A DNA stretch of 64,000 bases from Halocaridina rubra (lineage: Eukaryota > Arthropoda > Malacostraca > Decapoda > Atyidae), in contig JAXCGZ010007660.1 of NCBI GenBank assembly GCA_037179515.1, positions 27,501 through 91,500 of the forward strand. Direction: 5' to 3'. The position numbers and the translations under genes were made by a program. Positions 1-13,187 of the stretch are shown piece after piece. How positions within the stretch are numbered: the first letter of the stretch is position 1; each line of letters starts with the position of its first letter. The notes under the pieces were generated by a model that was not told where the DNA came from, did no database searches, and worked only from the letters and a program-made list of their open reading frames with translations.

Positions 1-274
1 GTGAGAAGTTTATTCCACTATGATTTGCAGCTCAGTGGACCTGAGCTTGGGTCATACTATATCAATACCAGTTCCTTTTTCCGGAATAGTCTGTATGTAT
101 CCCTTCAAAGTTGATAGGCAGTTCAGATTTATTTTCTGGTGATTGTTACTCAACTTCATCCTAACTCACCTTACCAGAATAAAATGATCCTCCACCAACA
201 TTCAACCATCCATGTTGATGCATGAAAACCACACCTCAATTTGGACATATATTATTATGACAATAGTATAATTT

Positions 275-385
<111 letters not shown>

Positions 386-520
386 CACAAAAAACAGTAT
401 TTGTATTATACAGGCTATAGTAGAGGTATGAGGTATACTACAGTAGGCTACAGGAAATTTGTTTCCAAATACATATGATGTTTACATAATATCCAATATT
501 TTGGAGCATAACAAGAACTA

Positions 521-525
<5 letters not shown>

Positions 526-602
<77 letters not shown>
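526..602. repeat. (AT)n microsatellite at the left edge of a Tigger element
   Basis: Pure AT dinucleotides that end where the terminal sequence of the Tigger element begins at about 603. Because Tigger elements insert at TA, the exact target duplication cannot be separated from the repeat. Confidence 0.95.
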
Positions 603-608
<6 letters not shown>

Positions 609-714
609 ACCCTCGCTATAATGCGGTTCATCTTTCACAAATTCAGTGCATTACGGCTTTTTTGGCGAGCTTTTTTTTTTTCTGGGCATATGCGAGAATC
701 CACTATACGTCGAA

Positions 715-1310
715 ATATTAAAATTTTCATTATTTTCATTATTTTATTGAAAAAAAATATCATTATTTTATTGATAAAAAGAAAGTATTCTCCAGCTTAA
801 GAATAATAAAACAGTAAAAAAAATAGTAAAAAACATAAATTTAAACATATAACTCTGCACCAATAGAAAGTACGATACCGGCGAGGGCGTTTCGGAAAAC
901 GCAAAGTGTTGCACCTATGTGAGCTAGCACACATTAAAATTTCATTATTTTATTGATAAAAAAAGCATTTCCGAGCTTAAGAATAAGAAAAGAGTAAAAA
1001 ATAGTATAAAACATAAATTTAAACATGTAACTCAGTATTGCACCATGTAAAATACGATACCGGTATCGGTGTTTCTGAAAACGAAAAGGGTCGCACCTAT
1101 GTGAGCTGATACATATTAAAATTTCCAGTATTTTCATTATTTTACTGATAAAATAAGTATTTCCTAGCCTAAGAATAATAAAACAGTAAAAAATAGTAGA
1201 AAACATAAATTTAAACATATAACTCACAGTATTGCACCATGTAAAATATGGTACGATAGCGTACACTGTATTGAAAACGCAAAGGGTCGCACCTACGTGA
1301 GATAGTACAT
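715..1310. repeat. Subterminal tandem repeats of Tigger copy A (about 185-200 bp units)
   Basis: Three successive degenerate units each contain an A/T-rich block, a block around TAACTC, a GATACCGG-like block and the motif GGTCGCACCTAYGTGAG or a variant (around 905, 1090 and 1287). The same unit recurs in reverse orientation in copy D (53030-53640), and singly in the shorter elements at 5160-5340 and 49180-49370. Iteration inside the terminal region suggests transposase-binding sites, which is inference. Confidence 0.75.
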
Positions 1311-1537
1311 GGGATGCTATTGGCTGATGGGTGGGAGACGATGAATCACAAAATTGTTTTTCTGTATGTTCTGTATCATGGGGTCTGATTGGCTTTTTGA
1401 TTGAAGCTTCATTCTCCCATCATCTTCCATTGTCTCGCCTCACCCATTCAGTCTACTCACGTGTGCGCTGTTCACGTTGTGCTTCTTAATACATTGTGCT
1501 TGTGATTTTGTACAACTTTCGTATTTCAACCTCTGCA

Positions 1538-3613
1538 ATGCCTCCCAAGCGTCCTTCATCTTCTACGGCTTCTGGTAGCAAGCCTAAGCGGCAAAGGAAG
1601 ATGTTGACCATAACAGAAAAGGTAAAACCGTTAGATATACTGAAGGAAGGAAGAAGGTTCGCAAATGTCGGCCGCCATTTCGGCATCAACGAATCTACTG
1701 TTTGATACATCAAAAAGGATGAGGCAAATATCAGGAAAACAGCGACTATTTCTTATAGTAAAACAGCGAAGAGGGTCGTAACACCCTGCAATAAGATAAT
1801 AGTGCGGATGGAATTTGCTTTGGCCCTGTGGATTGCTGATTGCAATCAGCTTAGATACCAGTATCATACAAACAAAGGTGAAGAAGCTGTCCGAGACTTT
1901 CGCTGCAAATGAACCAGACGACGACAGTGGCAACCGTGAGGAAGAGGGGAGAGAAGAAAATATCGATGACCCACTACCAGGACCCTCCAGCGATTCTCCA
2001 CCAAGGAAACAATCGTTCGTTGCAAGCAAGGGATGGTTCGCCAAATTTCAAAAACGCTTTGGCCTTAAGAGTGTTTCGGTGCATGGCGAAGAGGCCTCTG
2101 CAGATACAGCTGCAGCTGAAGATTATGTAAAGAACAACTTCAAGAAAATTATTGAGGAAGGCAAATATGCTCCTGAGCAAGTCTTTAACATGGATGAGAC
2201 TGGCTTATTTTGAAAGAGAAAGCCATCTCGCACTTTTCTCTTCAAGGAAGAAGCTAAAGCCCCGGGATTTAAAGCTCACAAAGACCACGTTACCCTCGTC
2301 ATGTGCGGGAATGCTGAGGCCTTCATGTTAAAGCCTGGGCTTATCTACAAGTCTAAGAGCCCTAGGGCTTTAAAGAACAAAAACAAGAATCTGCTGCCAG
2401 TGTATTGGATGCATAACCCTAAGGCCTGGATCACGAAAAGCCTCACATCGGACTGGTTTCACCAATGCTTTATCCCTCAGGTCAAAGTTTATCTTGCGGA
2501 AAAGGGCCTCGAGTTTAAAGCCCTTCTTTTGATGGATAATCCTGGTGACCACGCAACTGATCTCGAATATGACTGTGTTCAAGTAGAGTTCCTGCCACCA
2601 AATACGACATCACTGATTCAGCCTATGGATCAAAGCGTTATTCGTGCGTCCAAGGCCCCCTACACACAAAATGCCCTGGTGAACCTGGTTAACTCCATGG
2701 ATGCGGACAAGAATTCATACTGAAGACGTACTGGCGTAACTACACGATTGCTACATGCCTTCAAAATATTCAGAATGCAATCAAAGAGATGAAGCCTGCC
2801 ACTATCAATGCCAGCTGGAAGAAATTGTGGCTGGAAGTCATCTACGACTACAAGGGATTCGCTCCTGACGAAGTCCATGACTCGGCAGTTGCGAAAGCTG
2901 TGAAGTTGGCTGCATTTCTAGGAGGAGAAAGCTTTAAAGATATGACCCACAAAGACGTGAATGAACTGATCGACTGCCACTCACAGCCTTTGACTGATGA
3001 AGACTTGGAGGAAATGACAAGATCAGCGAGCGAAGAAGAGGAAGAAGAACAACCAGAGGAAACGCATGAAGAAGTCGAAGAACCTGGCCTTACACTAGAA
3101 CGTCTGGCAACCATATATAAACATGTGAAAGAACTCCAACAATTGTCGCAGGAGCATGACGATAATATGGTTCGTTCACTGACCTTCTGCAATATTATTG
3201 AGGCTGTCATCAAGAATGCTGTTGCCCTGAGTAAGGAGATCAAGTTGGAAGTGGAGGCTGATGATGCAAAAGAGCTGCTGGAATCTCAAGGAGAAGAGTT
3301 ATCTGCTGAGGACCTCATTGAACTGGAAAAGCAGTTGACTGAGGATGAGGAGGAAGAAATGCCAAGCCCAGAGCCCAAGAGATTTATCAGCAAGGGCATG
3401 GAAGAAGATTTTACCCTGATAGAGGGTGGATTGGCAAAGCTTGAGGCTGAGAACCCCAACACTGCCAAGTACACTAAGGTCAACAGAGGGGTCAAGGATA
3501 CCCTGTGGTGTCACAGGGAAATTTGGGAGAAGATAGCATCCTTCCAGACTTGCCTTGACCAATTCTTCATGAAGGTAGAGTCGCCAGCAATAGATCCTGT
3601 ATCCTCTACCTAA
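1538..3613 (+). pseudogene. Tigger/pogo transposase, disrupted
   Basis: The N-terminal block (1538-1705) starts MPPKRPSSS and holds a helix-turn-helix ending GINESTV, then an in-frame TGA at about 1703. The DDE domain carries MDETGLF near 2190 (first Asp, followed by TGA at 2211), LLMDNPGDH near 2530 (second Asp; copy D has the DNAGGH form) and LIQPMDQ near 2615 (third Asp). A one-base loss near 2717 shifts the frame; the C-terminal part runs 2789-3613 and is very Glu/Asp rich. Pogo/Tigger transposases cut and paste DNA at TA sites. This copy cannot make a complete enzyme as it stands. Confidence 0.85.
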
Positions 3614-3940
3614 GCTGCATCTGCAGGTTCTCTTGCCTCTCCAGACTCACCTGCCCCAGTTTCTTCAGCATCTGACTCTCCAACTTCCTCCCAATAAGCC
3701 TGTCTCTCCCTCCACTGCATCGCCCCTCCAGTGTGCAAGCCAACCACAGAAGTAAATGTAAGCAATACAATATAGTGTACTTATACTGTTTTTATGTCTT
3801 AGATTATGAAATTTAGTACAGTGCTGCATTAGCATAGGTGGATGACGTAGGTTCATATCCAGGTGTGTTTCAACTTACACTGAAAATCGGCTTACGTCAA
3901 GTTTCAGGAACAGAACCCTTGACATAACTCGAGGATCCAT

Positions 3941-4119
<179 letters not shown>

Positions 4120-4318
4120 TGCATATATAATATAAACACCAACACTGGATCAGCAAACATCATAGATACTTGAATGACTGATATCCGAGGACAATTACAA
4201 CTACAAAGTAAAAATTTTCAAACTTATAAAAAACAAAGAACCAAACTAGAAAATTTATTATTGGAATCTTAAAATGCATATAGCATGGAGTAACTCATTA
4301 AGGTACAAAAAATAAGTA

Positions 4319-5487
4319 CAGTAATCCCTCGTTTATCGCGGGTGTTACGTTCCGGGACCACCCGCGACAGGTGAAAATCCGCGAAGTAGCAGCACCATAT
4401 TTATTACAGGTATTTTACACTTATTTTTACCTTTATAAACCCTCCCTGCACTGTTAACAACGCACCCTTTACTTTATTAATAACAGCGCGCAAGCGTAAA
4501 TTTATATGAGTGACAGGTAAGTTTACCACAAATAACAGCACACAAGTGTAAAGCTATATGAATGTGAAAGGTAAGTTTACCGTGAATGACGTGATGATGA
4601 CGTTTACATACTGTACAATCAATGACAACTTTACGGCTGCTTTTTGCGAGAGAAGAACATGGTAATGGGGAGTTGCTGTCACTGTTTCTTCTTTTGTACG
4701 AAGATGGTCTTGCAAGGAGTCAATGCATCGTCGATAATATTGCAGAAGTGCACCAAATGAACCATATCATCGTCCCACTCCTGCGGGACGATGTAGCGAA
4801 CAGTAGATTCGTTGATGCCGAAATGGTGGTTGACATCTGCGAACCTTCTTCCTTCCTTCAGTATATCTAACAGTTTTATCTTATCTGCTATGGTCAACAT
4901 CTTCCTTTGCCGCTTAGGCTCACTACCAGAAGCCTTAGAAGATAAAGAACGCTTGGGCGGCATTGCAGGGGTTGAAATAAGGCAAAAGTTTCACAAAAAA
5001 ACACAAGCACAACGTATTAAGAGGCACAAAACTAAAGGCGCACACGTGAGTAACTGAATGGGTGAGGCGAGACAATGGAAGATGCTGGAAGAATCAAGCT
5101 CCAATCAAAATGCCAATCAGACCCCAGGATACAGCACACAATTCTGTGATTCGTTGTCCCGTGTACTATCTCACCCGGGTGCGACCCTTTGCATTTTCCA
5201 AGACGCAGATACCGGTATCTTATTTTATGTGGTGCAATACTGTGAGTTACATGTTTAAATTTATGTTTTTTACTATTTTTTTGCTGTTTTATTATTCTTA
5301 GGATAGAAAATCCTTTTTTTTTATCAATAAAATAACGAAAATACTGGAAATTTTAATATTTCCACGTATCGTGGATTCCCGTGATATACCCAAAATATCT
5401 GCGATCTAAAATACATATGCTCGCCATAAAAACCTGCGATGCACTGAATCTGCGGAAGGTGAATCGCAATATAGCAAGGGATTACCG
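4319..5487 (-). mobile_element. Non-autonomous Tigger element, copy B (internal-deletion derivative)
   Basis: The 1169-bp element is bounded by TA on both sides (4317-4318 and 5488-5489). Ends are CAGTAATCCCTCGTTTATCG on the left and, reverse complemented, CGGTAATCCCTTGCTATATTG on the right. It keeps the outer ~450 bp of each end but lacks the DDE core. Near the left end a ~60-bp unit (around 4480-4600) is repeated. This is a typical MITE-like derivative that could move only with transposase supplied in trans. Confidence 0.85.
4679..4963 (-). pseudogene. Transposase remnant: helix-turn-helix joined in frame to the C-terminal tail
   Basis: A 94-residue open frame starts MPPKRSLSSKASGSEPKRQR and keeps the helix-turn-helix through GINESTVRYI, then continues directly into DDDMVHLVHFCNII, which in longer copies lies several hundred residues later (DDNMVRSLTFCNII in copy A). 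The catalytic DDE domain is cleanly removed without loss of frame. Such a protein could in principle still bind DNA and compete with active transposase; that is inference, and expression is unknown. Confidence 0.7.
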
Positions 5488-7739
5488 TATAGTCAATAAA
5501 CAATTATAAATTAGGCGTACAAGGAATAAGACATACAAAAAGATGCATTTATGAAGAGTTCCCTTTCAGAAGACTGAGTGGTAAGAATTAGAATTGAAAT
5601 TTTGTCTAAGGAATGAGCATGGTCATCAATGGTTGCTGAAGACATTTTTAATATATTAATGAGGTCAGTCTTTTAAAATTTACCCCAAATGAACAGACTA
5701 ATTTTTCCATCAAATTACTTAGTACAAAGTCTGCACGTTCAAATATGTTGTGCCTCTAAGGTTTAATTAATTAGTGCTTTTATTAGTATAACTGTGATCT
5801 CTGCAATGCAATCAATATAGGCCAAACAAACTGCCAGCAAGCAGTACACATATATGATCCATTAGGGAGATCCATAAATATAACAGACCATTAAGTACAC
5901 AAGCAGTTAGTGACATAAGAAACCACTCCTATTACAATGATCATCCCATATGCAAAAATTTACTTTCATTTCTTATCGCTAGATCTACAGACATGGAATT
6001 CTCCATATCTTAATCTAGAAGTATTATTAAATATATACAATTCATTTGCATTACTGATAGCTCAATTAATCTAGAGTGTTTCTAAGTCATAGTATTTGCA
6101 TCTTATTTTTACTTCTTCATAATTAATCCTTTTAGTTTATATATCTCTTAAACTATCTTGTATCTTTTACTCTTTACTTAATATTTTACTTGCTTTATTT
6201 TAGAATGTAACTAATTTTCTCTATTCCATTTATGCATTATGATACTAATTATATAATTTCATGCTATGCTTGCCAGAGTAATTCCATTTTGTTCTTCGTA
6301 AACATAATTTCAATAATTTGTAGTTCCCTGTATACACACTCTGAAGTTAGCTCTTCAACTATTAATGATATCTGCTGTACCTGCATTGCACTGTTTTTCA
6401 TTACCTGCCTCTGCATTCCAAGGAATATCTCAATGTCATTGGTGATAGCATATATAAGTATGTAAGTAAGGGAGTGCGTGGGTGCGTGTGAGCTGCATAA
6501 CATCCTTACGATTTATTTCTACAATACTATATTTGCATTTACAACCACCACCCATAATTTATGTTTATTACTATAATTATCTTTATTATTTTACAGAACT
6601 TTTATTGGTATATATTGTAGTTACTGTGTACATTATTCTGGCTTATTCACATATGTTCAATTAGCATCCTTTTCAGAATGTGTCCAGGCTGTTAAGCAGA
6701 AATATATACAGGGTAATTATTTCTCATGAATAAAAATCTTGCAAAAACATCAGAAATCACATGTAATTTCAAGCCTCTATTAAATATTCACTAATACGAC
6801 AATGTACACAGTTGGATAAAACTTCATGAATGAAATAAACTTTTAGGAATTACTAAGAACTCTTACACTCAAGAGAAAGTACATGTAATAAGAAAAAATA
6901 AATAATACTGCGTGCGAACGAAAAGAATGCAGTTCATAATTGACAGAACAAGTTTTCGATAGGGTGAAAATGAATAACAAGAGTGCTAAAACATTTCAGA
7001 CTGGTTATAGTTCATCTTCTGTTTATAGTTCATCTAATCCACTTACTGTGTCAATTTTCTTCAGAGTCGACATTAGATCATGCGTGTGTTTGTGATTATG
7101 GTCATTCCATATATCCTGAATATCATATGCCTTCACGTCCACCTCAAATACATGGGGTCCCCATTTAACGTCCGGGTGCCATTCCAGACAGCTGACTTAA
7201 AGCGGATTTCTACGTAAGTCGGAAAATACCTATATTCAAACCTAGGTTCCCCACCAACGCTAAAATTATATACTAAAACATAGAAAAATAATTTAAGTTC
7301 TTATTCTAAGACATAATAATAGTAAAACTACACTTTGCAGTATTGCTTTTACTACTGTGGTTGACTTGTATCTGGATAACTTCAGGCCCCATATTCAACT
7401 TAGGGTTGAACAGTTTAACACCAGCGAATGAGCACAAGAAAAGTGGGCGATGCATCTTCTTCCCCTTTTCCCATTTTCACGGAATTAAACAGTCTATTTG
7501 CTCTCTCCTGAATCAACAGGAGGCACACTGAGATGCGAAGTCGATGCTGGTCATCCAGCCAAAGCACTTACAACGTGTTGATTTTGAAAGTATATATCCA
7601 CAGCAAATGAGCCAGATAAACAATATGGCGGACAAGAGAGTGAAGAGAACAGCCTTTACAATGGCGCATCTCATAAAAATGCTTTCTTATTGTTCTTATA
7701 GTGCTGTCCTATTGGTTTCAATCTTTCTTCAAAATTTAT
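5488..7739. other. AT-rich non-coding DNA, no gene recognised
   Basis: Only short open frames with many stops. It probably lies in the first intron of the minus-strand CPEB-like gene, if that gene continues leftward. A stretch near 5790-5960 faintly resembles a decayed retroelement frame but is too degraded to assign. Confidence 0.5.
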
Positions 7740-8690
7740 ATTCTATTTGGTAATTTTGAGAATAAATTAAAGCTAATTCCTTCAAATAACCAAATACATA
7801 AATAAATAAAAAGATGTGGGACTAGTTTTCTGCCAACCTCAACAAACTTTTTCGCATATACAGTAGATCGTATTTACGCCTATGTATTTTCAAATTTTGT
7901 AAATAAATTAAAAATAAATCCTTCAAATAACCAAACACATACACAAATAAATAAATAAAACCATTAACTTGATACAATATATTGTATATGTATACAACAA
8001 TGCCTTGTGACTATTCTTCTGGCAACCTCAACGCAATTTTTCGCTTAAAAAAGATGGTATTTACGGTTATGTATTTGGTAATTTTGTGAATAAATTAAGT
8101 CTTATTACTTCAAATAACCAAATACATAAACAAATAGATATATAAAAACTTTAACTTGATACAGTATATAAAAGGTTTTTTGAACTTAAATAGGTCTGTC
8201 CCGGACAGTTCGATGTTAAGTCTTCCTTCAGTTACGATTCTTTTTCTATGCCTACAGCTACACTGAATATTCTTGGATATTCATCACACATCTTTTATTA
8301 TCCCTTCACATCTGACGAGTCATTACACTCTCCATCTCCGTTTCTCTTTATTTTATGTATTCTTCGTGCCCAGGCCCAATGAGGGCCGTTTTATTTTATA
8401 ATTTTTTTTTGGCCTGTCCTGGTGTCACAATCATTTAAAAAAAAAAAATTTAAAAATACACAGTACAACAATGTCGTGTGACTATTCTTCAGTCAACATT
8501 AACAAACATTTTTGAAAAAAGATCGTATTTACGGCTATGTATTTGGTACTTTTATAAATAAATTAAATCAAATGACCTATGCACAAGCAAATAAATAAAT
8601 AAAATAATTAATTTGATACAGTATACAGTATATATATACAACAACGTCGTGTGGCTATTCTTCTGCCAGGCTCACAAACTGTTCTGTGTG
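7740..8690. repeat. Degenerate tandem repeat array, interrupted
   Basis: A unit of about 150-180 bp recurs at about 7740, 7890, 8070 and again at 8450-8690. Shared blocks are AATAAATTAA, TTCAAATAACCAAA, AACTTGATACA, GTGACTATTCTTC and GTATTTACGGCTATGTATTT. The array is split by an unrelated segment at about 8175-8450 that resembles a LINE 3' end. Confidence 0.7.
8175..8450 (+). mobile_element. LINE 3' end fragment inserted in the tandem array
   Basis: The block CTTCGTGCCCAGGCCCAATG, then GAGGGC and GGCCTGTCCTGGTGTCACA, ending in A-rich sequence, matches in order the 3' terminal region of the LINE nested at 19419-21262 (CTCGTGCCCGGGCC, GAGGGCAGT, CCTGTCCCGGTGCCACAC, then A-rich). It is a severely 5'-truncated copy of that family or a close relative. 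No coding sequence remains. Confidence 0.6.
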
Positions 8691-9911
8691 CAAGGTTTGC
8701 ATTTACCGCACCAGCCAGGTAGGTTGAATACTTATTTTATATATTGGCCTCCGACGTAACTCGGAACTACATTCTATGCCGTCCTGTATCTGAAACTATA
8801 AAACTCCTCATATACAAAACTATTGGTATTATATTCTACCTTCACGATTTTTCACCTCACCTTTCCTACTGTATACCGTTACCCTAATATTTTCAAAAGC
8901 AGTATAATACTCATACATAATCTACTAATTTCCTATAACAATCTCAGTAGATTGGCCATCGAACGAGCAACTAATGCAATATCATCAGCAATACACACGT
9001 GATTTGACAATGTTAAAAATATTATATACTCTTTTATTCAATCTAAATATATAATATATGTGAATGTTTGAAGTGCATTAATCAATGAATACAAAACTCC
9101 TACCCCTATTCTGACATGCTAGACCCAAAGGCCTACTCTTATCACTTCTTATATATTGTCATACGACATATCTTGTAGGAATTGAAGGTAAACATTTTCT
9201 TCCCTCATGCATTCAATCTACATATGTATCTGATAAAAATGGTATATTTCATGTGTACTAACCAGTGATTACAAAAATATGAATAAATTTAACAGAAAAT
9301 CCTATTTATCTGAATGTGGATATTCGAACTATTTATCTGGCTAAGTGAAATTAATCATGACAATATTATCTAAAAATCGTATCCACAGAGCTCTCATATG
9401 TAAATCAAGATTTTTCATTAAAAGAAAACTTCTTAACATATCATGCAGAGAAAAGCCACCCATTTTAATGTAAATGATTTTCTTAACATATTACTTTCAC
9501 AATTCCTTTCTTCCCATTTACTTTTCTTCAGAATTAGCCTATATACCAGTAAAGTCTAAAATTGTTAGCTTTTTTACTTTACCCTTAACCCCACATTTTA
9601 CCTCTAAAACTGACTACCAAACTTTAAATAACACCCAATACAAACAAATTCGATAGTCACCTATTCCAATCAATATTTAAGTCATAAAAATTTGCCATGA
9701 TGCCTTATCAACTACTGTAATAAAAAATTTTGAGCCATAATAATCACAATTCCAAATAAAGTCATGTTCAACATTACTCCTCGGTTCAGTTCTTGAAAGC
9801 TTTTAATATCTATTTCTTGGACAGATACATTAAAGTTCAAGAAGATAATAAACTATATACTGTATATATCAAGACGTGATCATGGGAATCCTCTGGTTAT
9901 ATATTTTACTA
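8691..9911. other. AT-rich non-coding DNA, nothing recognised
   Basis: No spliced exon candidate, RNA gene or repeat could be supported. Likely intronic to the minus-strand gene whose first exon is at 10888-12120. Confidence 0.5.
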
Positions 9912-10283
9912 ATCATCATATGCAGTAAATTTACTCAATCATAAACTCGTAATTATAGTCAAAACTTTAAAATAGAAAATAATCAAGTATAAGTTCATTC
10001 TGAGAAAATACTTCATATAAAACATTGATAGAGAAGGAAAATACTACAGTATTAGTAAACTAGAAATTAGGTTATACATATCAATATGAGACACACCATC
10101 ATCATATGCAATAAATTTACTCAATCATAAACTCGTAATTATAGTCAAAACTTTAAAATAGAAAATAATCAAGTATAAGTTCATTCTGAGAAAATACTTC
10201 ATATAAAACATTGATAGAGAAGGAAAATACTACAGTATTAGTAAACTAGAAATTAAGTTATACATATCAATATGAGACACACC
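9912..10283. repeat. Tandem duplication, two 186-bp units
   Basis: Positions 9912-10097 and 10098-10283 are almost identical, both starting ATCATCATATGC and ending GAGACACACC. Only two differences were noticed (GCAGTAAAT/GCAATAAAT and AATTAGG/AATTAAG). The near identity points to a recent duplication, or possibly an assembly duplication. No coding potential. Confidence 0.95.
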
Positions 10284-10887
10284 AGCCATTTAGAACAAGT
10301 ATGTAAATACTGTATATACAGTATCTAGCCTGCATTTGGTTTCATTAGGTTGAGTTCAAGAGTTTTGGTTAATGATCATTATTTCTTTTCTGTAATTTCA
10401 GCAGTGTATTGGTAAAGTTTATAAATTTTTGCAAACTTTTCTTATAATAGGAATATCAATTACACCCATTTCTTGTTTGCAAATGAGAACGACAAATTAA
10501 AAGACTAGTATCATAACACAGAATAAGAACATTTATACTACAGCACATAAACACAAATAAACTACAGAAAAAGTGTAATGATATGCCAATTATCTGGTTG
10601 TGGGTATAGTATGATATCTGTCATAACTACGAATCAAAAAGAGTAAAATCTCAGCAATGGGAGTAGTTTATGAGTAATTCTTAATTCCTACAGACACTAA
10701 ACTAAATATATTAGCTTTTTGCAAGTGAAACACCACAGTACATTATTGGTAAAGGTCAACTTTTAGACACAATATTTGCAGAATATCATAACCCTACAAA
10801 GTTAGCAGTGAAGAGGGAACAAAGTTCAGAATAAAATATGCTTTTATCAAAATTTAACATGTAAAATGGCAATCTCTGGAAACTTAC
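10284..10887 (-). other. Start of intron 1 of the CPEB2-4/Orb2-like gene
   Basis: On the minus strand a consensus 5' splice site GTAAGT begins at 10887, immediately after the exon's last codon. The sequence beyond is AT rich with no conserved protein similarity, so the 33 further in-frame codons before the next stop are read as intron. The matching acceptor was not found in this window. Confidence 0.7.
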
Positions 10888-12120
10888 CGGAAACTGAAGA
10901 TCTCGCGGAAATCCACCATCGTCGACACCGGTGATCTCGAAGGAAGGAGGATGAGGGAAAGGACCTTTTCCAGGATAGCTGGTTGAACGCCTAAAATTCT
11001 TCATGATGATGGAGGATGCTGTGGGCAAGTTGGTGCTTTTTCGAGGCACAGAGGACATGCCACCAGACAAATTATGACCCAAGGGGTTCATGCCCCCCAT
11101 ATTTCCTCTCCCTCCCCTCGCTGACCATGAACTCATACCTGGAAGAGAGGGTGCACCAGGGGCTGTGCCTGGCCCTCCACCAGGGCCTCCTGCAGAATTT
11201 CCTTGTGGTGATGGGCCAGGAGACCAAGCACTACCCTGTGAACCCAATCCAGATGACCAAGAGGAGAATTTGTTGGGTAAAAATGGTGCCTGTGGTCCCG
11301 GAGCTGCTGGACCCAACGACTGAGGAGGTCTTGCCTGACCAGGATAATTAGGTGCCCCTTGCTGCATATTTCTCCTCTGTTGTGGATTCTGGGGCCCTGT
11401 AGGTCCTAGTCCTAACTGTGGACCAAGACTGGCACTGAATAAGGGGGAGGGACCACCAGCAGCAGGTCCACCATGGTTGCTGGGTCCTAAACCATGAAAT
11501 GCAAGCGAGCCATTGATGGTGGGCATTGCTGAATGTAACAAAGCATCATCCACGGACGGAGGAGACCACAGAGAGGCTACTGACGAGGCTAATGAAGCAG
11601 GTAAAGCTGTGGGCTCCACTAAGCCTCCTCCTCCCGAACCTGGTGCACCTGCAGCAGCAGCAGCTGCTGCTGCTGCTGCAACGGCTGCAGCAGCTGCCAC
11701 TCCTCCTGAGCCAGGAGGACCTAACACAGATGGTCCTGGAGTAGAGCCTGAACCAAGGGCTCCAGTAAGTGTGCCAGGAGCACTGCTTCCTACTGCCGCA
11801 GCCACAGCTGATACGGAGGACTCGCCATTTGTTTTGCTGTCATCGTCGTTCGTGTGTTGTGTCTGTTGCGGCTGTTGTTGCTGTTCATCAGCGCCTTCCA
11901 CGACGCCTCCTGCGGCTAAAGCTGCAGCAGCAGCAGACTTAACAACGACGCCTCCACCCTGTTCAACAAGGCAGTCATCTTGCATTTTGCCTTTGGAACT
12001 GTTACTGCTGTTGCCCCCGTACACGCCGCTGGCCGTAGGTGTATTAATCACGTACGTCTCCGTACTTATAGAAGAACTCACGGACGAAGGAGTGTTGTTG
12101 CTGTATTTAAAATCCCCCAT
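10888..12120 (-). CDS. orb2: CPEB2-4/Orb2-like protein, first coding exon (N-terminal 411 residues)
   Basis: The exon encodes a low-complexity N-terminal domain. There is a short Gln-rich run (about 79-89), Ala runs (63-70, 142-157), then a segment resembling CPEB2-4 proteins: a W-containing Ser/Pro block (180-190), DDALLHSAMPTINGSLAFHG (191-210), LFSASLGPQLGL, QQRR (247-250), NKFSSWSSG and SAWSPGPSP (283-305), SSWSARGGRGN, MNPLGHN and IIMKNFRRSTSYPGK. CPEB2-4 proteins bind U-rich mRNA 3' UTR elements through two C-terminal RRMs plus a zinc-binding domain and control translation in germ cells and neurons. Those domains would lie in later exons, not seen here. The start is supported by an in-frame TAA two codons upstream; the exon ends in phase 0 at GTAAGT. 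The family call rests on motif order, so the gene symbol is tentative. Confidence 0.72.
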
Positions 12121-13187
12121 GTATTATTTTCTCTCTTTTCTGTTATATACACTCATAGGGGAAGAAGGGGAAGAAGTGGTTTATCGTTCACAGGGGCTAT
12201 CTCACATCTGCCTCTTCTGCTCTTCCCCCTACGACTACTCCTACAGGAAAAGGTTCCAACAATATCGAATATGCGCAGAAACTGCAGACGATGCTACTCC
12301 ACGTCATAAAATTTATCTTTTACATATATCTTGTACATGTTAGATCAAACTTTTTACTAAAAGGTTTATATTTTCACCTTCTATCAATATTTATTAATGT
12401 TCAGAAGAATAATTTCGCTAATGCAAACTTTCTTTAAAAGATATTACGCTATGAGGAAAAATTCGAAGAAATCGAGATCTGGAACTGTATATGTCAATCT
12501 CTTTCTATACTTAAGGGATATGGATTCCATTATTGAATTTAAAGATAACCTGAATATAATATAGAATAAATTGGATCTCAGTACAAAACTCATTCTGGCA
12601 TTTTTACGACAAAAAGCATGAAAATCGATACATAGCCGGGGCTAGATGCTCAGCTGTTCTGTCTTTAACATCAGCTGACGAGCCACAACACCCCCTCATA
12701 CGGAGGATAAAATGGGGGGTCAAGGCTGTGTTGGAGTGCAGATAGGGTTTTATCTATACACTTATATACTTGCAGTTGATATTTACGTAGTTCATAAGTT
12801 CGTATATCTTATTCATTATTTTACGAAGATGTTGATGTTTAGCGATACTTAATTCTTGTTACTCTACTATTTGCTATATTTTACCTTGCAATGTGCCTTT
12901 TTGGAAACCCGTTCTTAGATGGGTTCCCAATAATTGCCATTAGTAAGATAAATTTTTCAAATTGTTTCGCTTTTACTCAGGAGGTCATCAAAAATCTCAA
13001 TGATAGCAGTGGTGTTATACAACCATAAAAATTTCCTTGCTAAGAACTTTGCAGCTATATAAATCATAAAATGAAAAAGTGTAATAAGAAAAAAAATACG
13101 CATGAATCTTCTCATCAAAGAAAGTGTTATATCATCTCTATATAACTGATTATATTGATTTGCACAAAATAAGGAATGGAAAAAAAG

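Noticed and set aside
5790..5960. Faint GIY-YIG/Penelope-like reading (CDLCNAINIGQTNCQQ)
   Set aside because: Only one weak motif, multiple stops and no neighbouring RT; cannot be separated from chance.
11513..12343. 276-codon plus-strand frame
   Set aside because: Antisense shadow of the GC-rich, low-complexity CPEB-like exon; the minus frame has the motif conservation and splice site.
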